DNA from: Ferrimonas kyonanensis DSM 18153
Lineage (GTDB): Bacteria > Pseudomonadota > Gammaproteobacteria > Enterobacterales > Shewanellaceae
Assembly (NCBI RefSeq): GCF_000425405.1
Contig: NZ_AUDJ01000016.1
Span: 124,001 to 188,000 of the forward strand
Direction of reading: 5' to 3'
Length of the DNA stretch: 64,000 bases
Below are positions 31,542 to 41,799 of the stretch, one piece after another. The notes below the pieces were generated by a model, which was given only the letters and a program-made list of their open reading frames with translations, had not been told where the DNA came from and made no database searches. A program made the position numbers and the translations under genes. The first letter of the stretch is position 1. Every line of letters starts with the position of its first letter.

Positions 31542-32594
31542 TTACTCTTCGGGCCAACTGCCGTCGGCACGGGCCTGCACCCAAGGCTGGGAGAACCAGT
31601 AGTAGCCGCCGCTGGTTTTGCTGGGCGCGGTGCAGTTGTAGCGGGATCGGCCCGCCGGTAACGGCAGATCGGCCTGAATGCTGAAGCTGTGATCATCGAG
31701 CCAGATGGGCGCCTTGCCCCCCTGTCCCTGGATGTAGCACATCAGCGCATCGGTGCGGACATCGTCACCGGCCAGGGTGACGGTCAGGGTTGGCCGGTCC
31801 CGATCCACCAGTTGGGATTCCTCTCCCTCCAATTTGGTGACCGGCATATTGAGGCTGTGCAGCTTCACCTTCAGGGCCGACATATCCGCATAGGGACCGG
31901 CCACCGGATAGCGAGGGATGGCGGTTAAGCTGCTGTAAGGGCCGGTGGCACCGGAGTGCTGGCCGATGCCGACGTAATCCATATTGGCCAGCCGGGTTCT
32001 CAGGGCCTGATTGAATTCGCCGTAGGGGTAGGCCAATTGGCGAACGCTGTAGCCGATTTCCCGTTCGATGATCGCTTCGGTTTGACGAATGTCGGCTTCG
32101 ATGCGATCCAGCCAGGCGACCTGGGTTTCACCGTCGAGGCGACGAATCAGATGATCATGGGCGTAGCTGTGATTGGCGATAGTGGCCCCCTCTCTGGACA
32201 GGGCTCGCAGCGCGTCCCAATCCAGCATCTCGCCATAATTCTGCTCAATGGGAGCGATACTGACAAACAGGGTGTAGGGAAACTGATGGCGGCGCAGAAT
32301 GGGATGGGCGTTGTCGGCCACGTTTTGATAGCCGTCATCAAAAGTGATGGCTACGGTTTTCGGGGGCAGGGCCTGGCGTTGGCGCACGGCATCGATGACG
32401 TCGTTCAGGGGGACCACGTTAAAGTCGTTGTCCGCCAGGTACGCCATCTGTTCAGCAAACTGTGCCGGGGTGACGCTGGTGCTGGCGGGGGTATCTTCGC
32501 TAACATGGTGATACTGCAGTATTACGCTGGCCAGACTTGGCCAAGCACAGAAAAGACCTGCCACGATAGCCAGTCTTACTACATTGCGATTCAT
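31542..32594 (-). CDS. Polysaccharide deacetylase family protein
   Basis: A 350-residue exported protein (signal about 1-22, ending SLA). It has a NodB-homology domain: VAITFDDGYQN with the metal-binding/catalytic aspartates 86-87, and the zinc histidines 142 and 146 in NHSYAHD. YPYGEFN is a further motif. About 120 residues after the catalytic domain form a C-terminal region of unknown role. It probably removes acetyl groups from an envelope polysaccharide or peptidoglycan. The gene is divergent from the MATE transporter, with 19 bases between the starts. Confidence 0.85.
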   Translation of the reverse strand: MNRNVVRLAIVAGLFCAWPSLASVILQYHHVSEDTPASTSVTPAQFAEQMAYLADNDFNVVPLNDVIDAVRQRQALPPKTVAITFDDGYQNVADNAHPILRRHQFPYTLFVSIAPIEQNYGEMLDWDALRALSREGATIANHSYAHDHLIRRLDGETQVAWLDRIEADIRQTEAIIEREIGYSVRQLAYPYGEFNQALRTRLANMDYVGIGQHSGATGPYSSLTAIPRYPVAGPYADMSALKVKLHSLNMPVTKLEGEESQLVDRDRPTLTVTLAGDDVRTDALMCYIQGQGGKAPIWLDDHSFSIQADLPLPAGRSRYNCTAPSKTSGGYYWFSQPWVQARADGSWPEE

Positions 32595-32613
32595 ATTAAG
32601 GTTCCAAGTTTCG

Positions 32614-33951
32614 ATGACGATTCCAGCCGTACTGACTCAGCGTCAGGCTCACAGGCGCACCTTTGCGCTGGCCTGGCCGATGATTTTATCCAATGTCACT
32701 ATCCCGTTGCTGGGGCTGGTGGATACGGCGGTTATCGGTCACCTCGATGAGGCCTACTACCTTGGGGGTGTGGCCGTCGGGTCCATGATTATAACCTTTC
32801 TGATGTGGATGCTGGGATTTTTACGCATGGGCACCACCGCCTTGGTGGCTCAGGGCCATGGGGCCGACGACATTCAGGCACAACTGCGGGTGTTGGCACA
32901 GGGGTTGATTCTGGCGCTGGGCCTGGCCTCAATGCTGTTGGTGTTGCAGTGGCCGATCCTGCATTGGGGGCTGCCGTTGGCGGGGGGCAGCGATCAGGTT
33001 CAGCTGTACGCCAGTCAGTATTTTCAGATTCGAATCTGGGGGGCTCCGGCCGCCTTGATCAACCTGGTATTGCTCGGGTTTCTGTTGGGGCGAGGCCAGC
33101 CTAAGGTGGCGATGTGGCAACTGATCCTGGGCAACAGCCTCAACATTGGCCTGGATCTGTTGTTCGTGGTGGGCTTTGGTTGGGGGGTGTCTGGCGCGGC
33201 CTGGGCCAGCCTGTGTGCCGAGTACGGCACCATGGCGCTGGCGGCGTACCTGGTGTGGCGGGTGTTGGTGGCCAACCGGGTCGGGCGCCTGCCTTGGTCG
33301 TTGCATGGCCTCAGTCGCCTGGTGCGCCTGAACCGGGATATTTTCCTGCGCACCTTGTGTCTGCAGCTGTGTTTGAGTTTTGTCACCATCATGGGCGCCC
33401 GCCTGGGGGATGTGGTGGTGGCTGGCAACGCGGTGCTGATGAATTTCATGTTGGTGATGGCGTACGCCCTGGACGGCTTTGCTTACAGCGCCGAGGTGGA
33501 AGTGGGACGGGCCTGGGGGCGGAATGATCGGCAGCGGTTTGTGGATGCGGTGATCCTGGGCTGGTTCTGGTCGGCCCTGACGGCAGTGGGGTTTGCGATG
33601 GTGTTTGCACTCGGCGGAGAGGCGCTGATCGGGATGTTGACGGATCTGGCGCCGGTGCAGGCCCACGCCCAAACCTACCTCCCCTGGGTCGTGGTATTGC
33701 CACTGATGGCATTCAGCTGTTTTCTGTTTGATGGGGTCTACATCGGTGCGGCACAGGGAGCCCAGATGCGCAATGCCATGCTGCTGTCGGCATTGGGGTT
33801 TTTCTTGCTGTGGTGGCTGAGCCTAGGCTGGGGCAATCATGGTTTATGGCTGGCATTGAACGGCTTTATGGCGCTGCGGGGCATCACGTTAGCCTGGCAC
33901 TACTTCCGCTACCTTAAACCCGTCGCCTTGCGGCCTGAATCGGTGGTCTAG
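32614..33951 (+). CDS. MATE-family efflux transporter (DinF-like)
   Basis: A 445-residue inner-membrane antiporter with twelve predicted helices. RRTFALAWPMILSNVTIPLLGLVDTAVIGHL at the N-terminus and the internal repeat are typical of the DinF branch of the MATE family. Substrate unknown. In E. coli dinF follows lexA; here it is 11 kb away and no SOS box was found upstream, so it is not called dinF. The ATG at 32614 avoids a divergent overlap with the deacetylase gene; the frame opens at 32584. Confidence 0.85.
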   Translation: MTIPAVLTQRQAHRRTFALAWPMILSNVTIPLLGLVDTAVIGHLDEAYYLGGVAVGSMIITFLMWMLGFLRMGTTALVAQGHGADDIQAQLRVLAQGLILALGLASMLLVLQWPILHWGLPLAGGSDQVQLYASQYFQIRIWGAPAALINLVLLGFLLGRGQPKVAMWQLILGNSLNIGLDLLFVVGFGWGVSGAAWASLCAEYGTMALAAYLVWRVLVANRVGRLPWSLHGLSRLVRLNRDIFLRTLCLQLCLSFVTIMGARLGDVVVAGNAVLMNFMLVMAYALDGFAYSAEVEVGRAWGRNDRQRFVDAVILGWFWSALTAVGFAMVFALGGEALIGMLTDLAPVQAHAQTYLPWVVVLPLMAFSCFLFDGVYIGAAQGAQMRNAMLLSALGFFLLWWLSLGWGNHGLWLALNGFMALRGITLAWHYFRYLKPVALRPESVV

Positions 33952-33965
33952 GCCTTCAGAAACGA

Positions 33966-33990
33966 CCACGCCCGGCCAGGCCGGGCGTGG
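33966..33990. terminator. 10-bp hairpin between MATE gene and nfuA
   Basis: CCACGCCCGG (33966-33975) pairs with CCGGGCGTGG (33981-33990). It lies between convergent genes, where a terminator is expected, but no T-run follows on either strand. Confidence 0.45.
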
Positions 33991-34006
33991 AGGATGGCAT
34001 CGACTC

Positions 34007-34585
34007 TTAGTAGAAAGAGTGATCGCCATGCTGGTGTTCGGTGACGTCTTTAACGGCCGTCAGCTCGTTGGCAAAGGCTTCCAACAGCTGCTTTTCGATG
34101 CCGTCTTTCAGAGTGACGTCTACCATGGAGCAGCCGTTACAGCCGCCGCCGAACTGAATCACGGCCACGCCGTCGTCGGTCAACTCCACCAGGGTGATGT
34201 AACCACCGTGGCTGGCCAGTTGCGGATTTACCTGTGACTGAATTACGTAGTCCAGGCGCTCCTTCAGCGGCGCGTCGTCGGCCACTTTGCGCATCTTGGC
34301 GTTGGGGGCTTTCAGAGTCAGCTGCGAGCCCAGTTGATCGGTAACGTAGTCGATCAGTGCTTCTTCCAGAAATGGAATGCTTTTGGCGTCAACCAGGGCG
34401 TCGAAGCCATTGAATGGCAGAGTGGTGTCATCCTCTTCCACCGCATCGGATGGACAGTAAGATACGCCGCACTCCGCCTGTGGGGTGCCGGGGTTGATGA
34501 CGAAAACTCGAATATTGGTGCCTTCCGGCTGCTGCTCGAGCAACTTTGAAAAGTGGCTCTGGGCGGCTTCGGTAATGGTGATCAT
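34007..34585 (-). CDS. nfuA: Fe-S biogenesis protein NfuA
   Basis: A 192-residue iron-sulfur carrier that passes [4Fe-4S] clusters to target enzymes. The N-terminal half is a degenerate A-type domain. The C-terminal Nfu domain has GGGCNGCSM with Cys149 and Cys152, which bind the cluster at a dimer interface and match the E. coli numbering. In relatives nfuA sits near bioH and gntX, as here (about 3.4 kb away). Confidence 0.96.
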   Translation of the reverse strand: MITITEAAQSHFSKLLEQQPEGTNIRVFVINPGTPQAECGVSYCPSDAVEEDDTTLPFNGFDALVDAKSIPFLEEALIDYVTDQLGSQLTLKAPNAKMRKVADDAPLKERLDYVIQSQVNPQLASHGGYITLVELTDDGVAVIQFGGGCNGCSMVDVTLKDGIEKQLLEAFANELTAVKDVTEHQHGDHSFY

Positions 34586-34760
34586 AACTGCTCTCTACTG
34601 CGGTTAATGCCTGACTAATAAAGTCGGTTATCTGCATCATAACCCGACGGGGGAGCGGATTATAGCCCCTAATGGCGATCCGGGTCACGCTTTGGCTGGA
34701 TTGCGCCGAGTGTGACTGATAGCATGTTTTTACTAAATAACAACAATAAGTTCACGGAAG

Positions 34761-37253
34761 ATGCGCATTTTTCTTTTAGCTTTCAGCCTGATATCCGCAA
34801 TGGCCCTGGCCAGGGTCGATCCGCTGCTGCCGCAGCAGGACCGCTATCTGCCGACCCTGCCGACGCCGACTCAGCAATTTGGCCACCCCATTGGCGAACG
34901 GCATTTGCGCTACGATCAGGTGTTGGCCTATTTTCAGACCCTGGCCCGGCAGTCGCCCCGTGTCAGCCTGGAGTCTGCCGGTGTCAGTCATCAGGGGCGG
35001 CAGCAGATTGCCGCGGTGATCACTTCCGAGGCCAACCAACAGCGACTGGATCAGATACTGGCCGATCGGGCTCGGGTCAGTGAGAGGGACCGGGTCGGAG
35101 GCCCCACTGTGGTGTGGCTGGCTTACAGCATTCACGGTGATGAGGCCAGTGGCCTGCACGCCGGCACCCTGTTTGCCTATTACCTGGCGGCGTCGCAATC
35201 GCCCCAGGTCCAGCGTTGGTTACAGGAGATGGTGATTCTGATCACCCCCAGCCAGAACCCGGACGGCAACGATCGCTTTGCCAACTGGGTTAACGGCTAT
35301 ACCGGCAGCCAACTCAACGGCAGTAACTGGCACCGCGAGCATTTTCAGGCCTGGCCCAGTGGCCGGGTGAACCACTTCCTGGCGGACCTGAATCGCGACT
35401 GGCTGTATCTGCGCCACCCGGAGAGTCGGGGCCGGGTGGCGGTGTATCAGCGCTGGCAGCCCCATGTGGTTGGTGATTATCACGAAATGGGCCACAACAG
35501 CAGCTACTTCTTTCAGCCCGGAGTACCCAGCCGCACCCATCCGTTGACTCCGGCGCAGAACCAGTCGCTGACCTCGGCGCTGGGGCGCTACCACGCCGAA
35601 GCCCTGGACGCACTGGGCCAACCCTATTTCTCCCGTGAGTCCTTTGATGATTTTTATTACGGTAAGGGCTCCACCTATCCGGACATCAATGGCGGCGTCG
35701 GCATCCTGTTTGAGCAGGCATCGGTTCGCGGGCATCTGCGGGACACCGAGTATGGCCAGCGCAGCTTTCGGGACGCCATTCGCAACCAGTTGGCCACCTC
35801 ATTCTCCACCGTGCGGGGCAGTTTCGAGCAAGGGAAGGCACTGCAGCAGTATCAACATGAGTTCTTTGTGCACTCCCTCGAGCAGGGGCAGGATCGAAAC
35901 GACGCCGGGTTGCTGGTGAGCAGTGGTGGCGATCGGGGCCGGCTTCAGGCCCTGGCAGAGATTCTGTCTGCCCATCAGGTAGAGTTTCAGTATCTGGCTA
36001 ATTCGGTGACCAGTAAGGGGGGGAGCTACCCCAAGGGCAGTGTGTACATTCCGTTTGCCCAGTCCCGATATGCCTTGGTGGCGGCGTTGTTTGACCGACG
36101 GACTCAGTTTGCCGACAACACTTTCTACGATGTGTCGGCCTTCGGAGTCGATTTGGCGTTCAACCTGGAGGTGGTCACCCTGAAGCGCCGCCCCAAGGTG
36201 GTCAGCCAGTTGCCGCAACCGGCGGCCGAGGCAACCGGGCCGGCACTGGCTTGGACCCTGGATTGGAATCAACGCCAGGCGCCGGCGGCACTGGCCTATC
36301 TGTTGTCGCGGCAGATCCAGGTTCGTTTTGCCGAATTGCCCGGGCGGCTGCAGGGCCACGACGGTGAGATTGAGGTGCATCCCGGCACCCTGCTGATGGC
36401 TGGCAATCAACCCGGCATTGCGTCGGCGCTGTCCACGCTGAGGACTACTTATGAGCTGTCACCCCAGGCAGTGGTTCGAGGACAGGCGCTGAATGGTCCG
36501 GATCTGGGCAGCCGCAAGTTCCGGCCCGCCACCGCGGCCAGGCCGTTGATTCTGGTGGGGCGCAATGTCAGCCAGTATGAGGTGGGGCAATTGTGGAGCT
36601 ATCTGGATCAGCAAGTGGGTGTGGCGGCCACCCTGATCGACGCTGAGTACGCCGAGCGGGTGCCCATGGAGGAGTTCACTCACCTGTTTCTGGTGGATGG
36701 CCGCTACCGGCAGATGACTGCGGCCATTGAGGCCAGGATTCAGCGCTTTGTGCGTCAGGGTGGGGTGCTGGTGGCCTGGCAGGGCGGCGCCCGTGAGGTG
36801 GCCGACTGGAATTTGGTGGACGTCAGCATCGTGGGGCGACGGCAACTGGAGAATGAGTTTGAGGACCATCCGATTCAGTTTGCCGAGCGTTACCAAGAGG
36901 ATGCCAGGCGGACCATTGGCGGGGCGATTGTCGATTGGCGGCTGGATACCAGTCACCCCCTTGGCTTCGGGCTAACCGCGAGCTTACCGATGATGAAGGA
37001 TCGGGAGATGGTGCTGCAGCTGGATGGTGGTCAGGCTCATCAGGTGGCTCGGTACGCCGAGCGGCCGTTGCTGTCTGGTTTTATGGCGCCGGAGTACCAG
37101 TCATCCGTTGGCGGCCAGGCCAGTGCGGTAGTGGCGCGCAAGGATAAGGGAGCGGTCGTGTTGCTGGCGGACAACCCCTTGTTTAGGAACTTCTGGTTGG
37201 GGTCCGAGCGGTTGGTGGCCAACAGCCTGTATCTGGTGCCGGCACTGAACTGA
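34761..37253 (+). CDS. Secreted M14-family zinc carboxypeptidase
   Basis: A large 830-residue protein with a signal peptide (MRIFLLAFSLISAMALA). The M14 zinc site begins with HGDEAS (His125, Glu128), preceded by TVVWLAYSI and followed by ITPSQNPDGNDRFANW and LNRDW. GDYHEMGHNSSYFFQPG probably holds the third ligand. The C-terminal half (about 420-830) looks like a glutamine-amidotransferase-type fold often attached to such peptidases. It is probably periplasmic or secreted; the type II system in this window could export it, but nothing in the sequence shows that. CGGAAG precedes the ATG. Confidence 0.85.
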   Translation: MRIFLLAFSLISAMALARVDPLLPQQDRYLPTLPTPTQQFGHPIGERHLRYDQVLAYFQTLARQSPRVSLESAGVSHQGRQQIAAVITSEANQQRLDQILADRARVSERDRVGGPTVVWLAYSIHGDEASGLHAGTLFAYYLAASQSPQVQRWLQEMVILITPSQNPDGNDRFANWVNGYTGSQLNGSNWHREHFQAWPSGRVNHFLADLNRDWLYLRHPESRGRVAVYQRWQPHVVGDYHEMGHNSSYFFQPGVPSRTHPLTPAQNQSLTSALGRYHAEALDALGQPYFSRESFDDFYYGKGSTYPDINGGVGILFEQASVRGHLRDTEYGQRSFRDAIRNQLATSFSTVRGSFEQGKALQQYQHEFFVHSLEQGQDRNDAGLLVSSGGDRGRLQALAEILSAHQVEFQYLANSVTSKGGSYPKGSVYIPFAQSRYALVAALFDRRTQFADNTFYDVSAFGVDLAFNLEVVTLKRRPKVVSQLPQPAAEATGPALAWTLDWNQRQAPAALAYLLSRQIQVRFAELPGRLQGHDGEIEVHPGTLLMAGNQPGIASALSTLRTTYELSPQAVVRGQALNGPDLGSRKFRPATAARPLILVGRNVSQYEVGQLWSYLDQQVGVAATLIDAEYAERVPMEEFTHLFLVDGRYRQMTAAIEARIQRFVRQGGVLVAWQGGAREVADWNLVDVSIVGRRQLENEFEDHPIQFAERYQEDARRTIGGAIVDWRLDTSHPLGFGLTASLPMMKDREMVLQLDGGQAHQVARYAERPLLSGFMAPEYQSSVGGQASAVVARKDKGAVVLLADNPLFRNFWLGSERLVANSLYLVPALN

Positions 37254-37273
37254 GCCCGGTAGGTAGAGGCTGG

Positions 37274-38002
37274 CTAGCGGCTGACGCGTTGAATGGCACT
37301 GGCCAGGGTCCAGTACTGGCTGACGGCGATGCCCTGTTTTCCCAGACTGGCAGCCAGCATGGCCAGGGTGGTGCCAGTGGTGATGATGTCGTCCACCAGC
37401 GCCACCTGACTCATGCCCGAGTTGGCTTCAATGCCATAGGCCCCGCAGAGGTTCTGGCGGCGCTCGCGGCCACTGAGGCGATGCTGGGGTCGGGTGGCCT
37501 TTACCTTGGTAGCCAGGGTAAAGGCGTGAGGCACTCCCAGTCGCTGCGACAGTGCCTGGGCAATCAGGTGGGCGTGGTTGAAGCCCTGTTGCTGCAGGCG
37601 TCTTCGGTGCATGGGGACCGATACCAGCGCCTGAGGCCAGCCGATCACCCCCTGAGCGTGATAAAACAGAATTCGCTGTTGCAGCCGATCCACCATCGGG
37701 GCAATCAGTCCCCATTGGTGTTGAGTCTTGATCAAGGCGGCACAGCGCCCCGCTGGCTGGTGGTAGTCAAAGGCGCTGATTACTGGTCGCCAGCGTTTGC
37801 GACTCAAGCAGTGACCACAGCGATGAGGAGGGGTCTGGGCGAGGGGTTTGTGGCAGTGCAGACACACGGCGCCCAGCTGCCCATCGGTGCAGCAGGTTTC
37901 GCACAATCCCTGCCCCTGATGCAGCGGTTGCTGGCACAGGTAGCAGCGGTTGGGTAGACTGACGGCCACCAGCCGATCCAGAGTCTGATAGAGAATTGAC
38001 AT
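37274..38002 (-). CDS. gntX: ComF/GntX-family phosphoribosyltransferase-like protein
   Basis: A 242-residue protein with two N-terminal CxxC zinc knuckles (CYLCQQPL...CETC and CLHCHKPL...CGHC) and a C-terminal phosphoribosyltransferase fold with the PRPP loop VALVDDIITTGTTLA. Members are needed for natural transformation (ComF) or use of DNA as nutrient; in E. coli the gene is called gntX/yhgH. The start is set at 38002 because MSILYQTLDRLVAVSLPNRCYLC is the family N-terminus; the frame opens 300 bases further without support. Its start codon interlocks with that of bioH on the other strand. Confidence 0.88.
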   Translation of the reverse strand: MSILYQTLDRLVAVSLPNRCYLCQQPLHQGQGLCETCCTDGQLGAVCLHCHKPLAQTPPHRCGHCLSRKRWRPVISAFDYHQPAGRCAALIKTQHQWGLIAPMVDRLQQRILFYHAQGVIGWPQALVSVPMHRRRLQQQGFNHAHLIAQALSQRLGVPHAFTLATKVKATRPQHRLSGRERRQNLCGAYGIEANSGMSQVALVDDIITTGTTLAMLAASLGKQGIAVSQYWTLASAIQRVSR

Positions 38003-38801
38003 GCCATTAAGCCTAGCCGACCCCACACCATTAAGCCTGACTTGGCAGGGACAGGGCCACCCCATCGTGTTGCTGCATGGGTGGGGCATGAATGCGGCGG
38101 TGTTCGCGCCGTTTGCCGACCTGCTGGCTGAGCAGGGGTTTCGAGTGGGGTTGCTGGATCTGCCTGGCTTTGGTCTCAGCCCGCCTCTGAGTGATGGCCT
38201 GACGGTGGCCGGCTTGGCGGCGGCGGTGATCCAGACCCTCGATGACCAGTTGTCTGCGCCCTGCACCCTGCTGGGGTGGTCCATGGGGGGGCTGGTGGCC
38301 ACCGAGGTGGCCCGGCATCAGCCGGCGCAGGTATCGCAGCTGGTGACGGTGGCCAGCAGCCCCTGTTTCGAGCAACGGCCGCAGTGGCCCGGGATTAAGC
38401 CAGAGGTGCTGGCGGGCTTTGCCGCCGCCTTGGAACTGGATTTTGATGGCACCTTAGATCGCTTCGTGGCCTTGCAGGCCATGGGCAGCCGCAGTGCCCG
38501 TCAGGATACCCGTTTGATTCGCGAGGCGTTGTCAAAGGCGCAGCGCCCCCATGAGGCGGCGTTAAGACAGGGGCTGGCGGTGTTGCAACAGGTGGATCAA
38601 CGGGCGTCGCTGCCTCAGGTGTGCCTTCCCTGGTTGCGTCTCTATGGTCGCCTGGATGCGTTGGTGCCGGCCTCTGGAGTGCCACTGGTGGATGCTCTGG
38701 CGCCGCAGTCGGTGTCTGTGGTGCTGCCAAAAGCCGCCCATGCGCCGTTTATCTCCCATCCGCAAGAGACCCTGGCGGCATTGAAGCAGTTTCATTGTTA
38801 A
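38001..38801 (+). CDS. bioH: Pimeloyl-ACP methyl ester carboxylesterase BioH
   Basis: A 266-residue alpha/beta hydrolase that removes the methyl group from pimeloyl-ACP methyl ester, ending the first stage of biotin synthesis. VLLHGWGMNAAVF, LDLPGFGLS and the nucleophile elbow LGWSMGG (Ser94) match BioH, and the histidine is in AAHAPFISHP. It is about ten residues longer at the N-terminus than E. coli BioH. It is divergent from gntX, an order also seen in E. coli. Confidence 0.9.
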   Translation: MPLSLADPTPLSLTWQGQGHPIVLLHGWGMNAAVFAPFADLLAEQGFRVGLLDLPGFGLSPPLSDGLTVAGLAAAVIQTLDDQLSAPCTLLGWSMGGLVATEVARHQPAQVSQLVTVASSPCFEQRPQWPGIKPEVLAGFAAALELDFDGTLDRFVALQAMGSRSARQDTRLIREALSKAQRPHEAALRQGLAVLQQVDQRASLPQVCLPWLRLYGRLDALVPASGVPLVDALAPQSVSVVLPKAAHAPFISHPQETLAALKQFHC

Positions 38802-38861
38802 TAGCGGATTTTTTTACTTTTTAGTGGGATTGGAGAATAATTAACCAGGAGAGGAGAAGCG

Positions 38862-39323
38862 ATGTTCCTGGTATCCAATTACCCACAAGTGCCGATAGTG
38901 ACCACCAACCCTGCCACCGACGACGTTCGGCAGCAGGAGTTGGCCCGTGCGCCTGTGGTTCCGCCACGGGAGGCGGACAAGTCGGCATCCGAGCGGGCTC
39001 TGGACCCGGAACACGATCGCATCAATCATCAGAAAAGCGGCAAACTGAAACGGCGCCAGTCGGACGAGGAGTCCTCCGGGGAGGAGGGGCAGCAACAGCA
39101 TTCGTCTCAGTCCCCACCTCAGTTTGAGATCTGGCGTCCCCCCACTTTTGCCCGTCCTGGCGTCAGCCGCCAGGACAGTGACGGTCGAGGCCCCAGGGTT
39201 GATGCCCACCCGGGGGCTCACTTAAATGACACGGATTACCAGCGATTTACCCGCATCATTAAGCGCTTTTACACCCAGGTGGCACAGCCCGCCGAGCCGC
39301 CCGCTTTTCAGGTTAACGCTTAG
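38862..39323 (+). CDS. Hypothetical hydrophilic protein
   Basis: A 153-residue protein with a strong ribosome binding site (GGAGAGGAGAAG before the ATG). It is highly polar and probably disordered: [29 protein letters not shown] in the middle, then a more ordered C-terminus ([19 protein letters not shown]). It has no signal peptide, transmembrane segment or motif I recognise. Its 3' end overlaps tex (convergent) by 11 bases. Codon use looks like that of neighbours, so it is judged real; function unknown. Confidence 0.65.
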   Translation: MFLVSNYPQVPIVTTNPATDDVRQQELARAPVVPPREADKSASERALDPEHDRINHQKSGKLKRRQSDEESSGEEGQQQHSSQSPPQFEIWRPPTFARPGVSRQDSDGRGPRVDAHPGAHLNDTDYQRFTRIIKRFYTQVAQPAEPPAFQVNA

Positions 39324-41640
39324 CCTTGGCAAAGGCATCGGCAAAGGCGTTACCCATGGCGCCAGCCGGAGACGACGACGGGCGCGATTTGGCGTTGCCA
39401 CGTGCAGACGGCGCTGACGGCTTGCGCTTGTCCTGAGGACGGCCCTTGGCTTTGCTGGCTTGCCCGGGTTCGTCATCCAGGCGCATGGACAGGCCGATAC
39501 GCTTGCGTTCGATGTCCACTTCCATCACCTTCACCCGCACCACATCGCCGGTTTTTACCACCTTGCGCGGGTCATCCACAAACTGGTGCGACAGGGCCGA
39601 GATGTGTACCAGGCCGTCCTGATGGACACCGATGTCCACAAAGGCGCCGAAGTGGGTCACGTTGGTGACCACGCCCTGCAGCACCATCGCCGGCTGCAGA
39701 TCTTTCAGTGTCTCGACGCCATCGGCAAATTGCGCGGTTTCAAACTGGCCACGGGGATCCCGTCCTGGCTTGTCCAGTTCGGCCAATACGTCGGTGACGG
39801 TGGGGATGCCAAATTGCTCGTCGGCAAACTGAGACGCCGACAGGGTCTTGAGAACCTGACTGTTGCCCAGCAGGGCGTCCAGAGGTTTGCCGCACTGGCG
39901 GCTGATGCGCTCAACCAGAGGGTAGGCTTCCGGGTGCACGCCGGAGCTGTCCAATGGGTTGCGGCCCTGATTGATGCGCAGGAAGCCGGCGCTTTGCTCA
40001 AACGCTTTGGGGCCCAGTCTTGGCACCTTGAGTAACTGTTTTCGCTCGGCAAAGGTACCGTGCTGATCCCGGTAACTGACCAGATTGTGGGCCAGAGTCT
40101 GGCTTAATCCGGCGACCCGGGTCAGCAGTGCGGCCGAGGCGGTATTGACGTCGACGCCGACGGCGTTGACGCAGTCTTCCACCACCGCATCCAGAGAGCG
40201 GGCCAGCTGAGTCTGACTGACGTCATGCTGATATTGCCCGACGCCGATGGATTGAGGGTCAATTTTCACCAGTTCTGCCAGGGGATCCTGCAGTCGGCGG
40301 GCGATGGAGACGGCGCCGCGCAGGGACACATCCAGATCCGGGAACTCTTTGGCGGCGGTTTCGGAGGCGGAATAGACCGAGGCGCCGGCCTCGCTGACCA
40401 TCACTTTCTCCAGCTTCAGTTCCGGGTGGCGCTGTTTCAGTTCCGCCGTCAGCTTGTCGGTCTCCCGTGAGGCGGTGCCGTTGCCGATGGCCACCAGCTC
40501 AACCCCATGGGTTCTGGCCAGCTTGGCCAGGGTCTGAATCGAGGCGTCCCATTGATTGCGGGGCGCGTGGGGATAGATGGTGTCGGTGGCCAGCAGTTTG
40601 CCGGTGTGATCCACCACCACCACTTTGACACCGGTGCGCAGGCCGGGATCCAGCCCCAGGGTGGTGCGGGGGCCAGCCGGGGCGGCCATCAGCAGGTCCC
40701 CCAGGTTGTCGGCGAACACCTTGATGGCGTCGGCTTCGGCCCGCTCCCGCATCTGCCCTAACAACTCGGTTTCCATCTGCAGGCTGAGTTTAACCTTCCA
40801 GGTCCACTGCACCACGCTCTTGAGCCAGGCATCGGCGGGCTGGTTGCCCAGCTTCAAGTTGAGGCGCTCGGCGATGATGGCTTCGCATTGGCTGTGTTTG
40901 CTACCGGGTTCCGCTTGCGGGTCGGCATTCAGCGTCAGGGTCAGCACGCCTTCGTTGCGGCCGCGCAACATTGCCAGCGCCCGGTGTGACGGGATGCGTT
41001 TCAAGGCCTCGTCGTGTTCAAAGTAATCGCGGAATTTGGCGCCCGCCTGCTCCTGTCCCGGGCTGACTCTCACTTCCATCTGTGCCCGCTGATTCATGTG
41101 CTCACGTACGGCGGCGATCACCTCGGCCTGTTCGGCAAACCGCTCCATTAAAATGGCGCGGGCGCCGTCCAGGGCGGCCTTGCTGGTGTCGATGCCAGCG
41201 TCGGCATTGAGGTAGTCGTTGGCGGTCTGTTGCGGATCCAGCTGGCGCTGGTTCAGCAGTGCATCCGCCAGCGGTTCCAGCCCGGCTTCCTTGGCGATCT
41301 GGCCCTTGGTGCGCCGCTTGGGCTTGTAGGGCAGATACAGATCTTCCAGCTCGGTCTTGCTGTCGGCGGCGCGGATCTTTGTAACCAGAGTTGTATCCAG
41401 CTTGCCTTGTTGGTCGATGCTTTGCAGAATCGTTTCACGGCGGGCATCCAGCTCCCGCAAGTAGTTCAGACGGCTATGCAGTTGCCGCAGCTGGGTATCA
41501 TCCAGGCCGCCGGTCACTTCTTTACGGTAACGGGCGACGAAGGGCACGGTAGCACCGTCGTCCAGAAGGGCGATGGTGGCGTCCACCTGTTGAGTACGAA
41601 CCTGGAGTTCCTGGGCGAGTCGTTGAGCGATGGTCTGCAT
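39313..41640 (-). CDS. tex: RNA-binding transcription accessory protein Tex
   Basis: A 775-residue protein related to eukaryotic Spt6. It has the N-terminal helical region ([21 protein letters not shown]), a YqgF/RNase-H-like domain ([19 protein letters not shown]), helix-hairpin-helix repeats ([23 protein letters not shown]) and a C-terminal S1 RNA-binding domain ([27 protein letters not shown]). The tail is basic and low-complexity ([21 protein letters not shown]). It is divergent from greB, as in Shewanella and E. coli relatives. Confidence 0.97.
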   Translation of the reverse strand: MQTIAQRLAQELQVRTQQVDATIALLDDGATVPFVARYRKEVTGGLDDTQLRQLHSRLNYLRELDARRETILQSIDQQGKLDTTLVTKIRAADSKTELEDLYLPYKPKRRTKGQIAKEAGLEPLADALLNQRQLDPQQTANDYLNADAGIDTSKAALDGARAILMERFAEQAEVIAAVREHMNQRAQMEVRVSPGQEQAGAKFRDYFEHDEALKRIPSHRALAMLRGRNEGVLTLTLNADPQAEPGSKHSQCEAIIAERLNLKLGNQPADAWLKSVVQWTWKVKLSLQMETELLGQMRERAEADAIKVFADNLGDLLMAAPAGPRTTLGLDPGLRTGVKVVVVDHTGKLLATDTIYPHAPRNQWDASIQTLAKLARTHGVELVAIGNGTASRETDKLTAELKQRHPELKLEKVMVSEAGASVYSASETAAKEFPDLDVSLRGAVSIARRLQDPLAELVKIDPQSIGVGQYQHDVSQTQLARSLDAVVEDCVNAVGVDVNTASAALLTRVAGLSQTLAHNLVSYRDQHGTFAERKQLLKVPRLGPKAFEQSAGFLRINQGRNPLDSSGVHPEAYPLVERISRQCGKPLDALLGNSQVLKTLSASQFADEQFGIPTVTDVLAELDKPGRDPRGQFETAQFADGVETLKDLQPAMVLQGVVTNVTHFGAFVDIGVHQDGLVHISALSHQFVDDPRKVVKTGDVVRVKVMEVDIERKRIGLSMRLDDEPGQASKAKGRPQDKRKPSAPSARGNAKSRPSSSPAGAMGNAFADAFAKAKR

Positions 41641-41799
41641 AGCGAGTCAAATGGCCTTTGTCTGGTGTAGGTTGGAAATAAAAACCGACTGGCACCATAG
41701 CACACCCGGCAGGAATGTTGTGTCAGATTGAGGCGCAAAGGCTCAGGGGTTGATATCATTACAGTTCCTCGGATTGACCCGTTAAGAAATTGAAGCCAA

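Noticed and set aside
32584-33951. MATE gene as SOS-regulated dinF
   Set aside because: No CTG-N10-CAG box was found upstream and the gene is not next to lexA.
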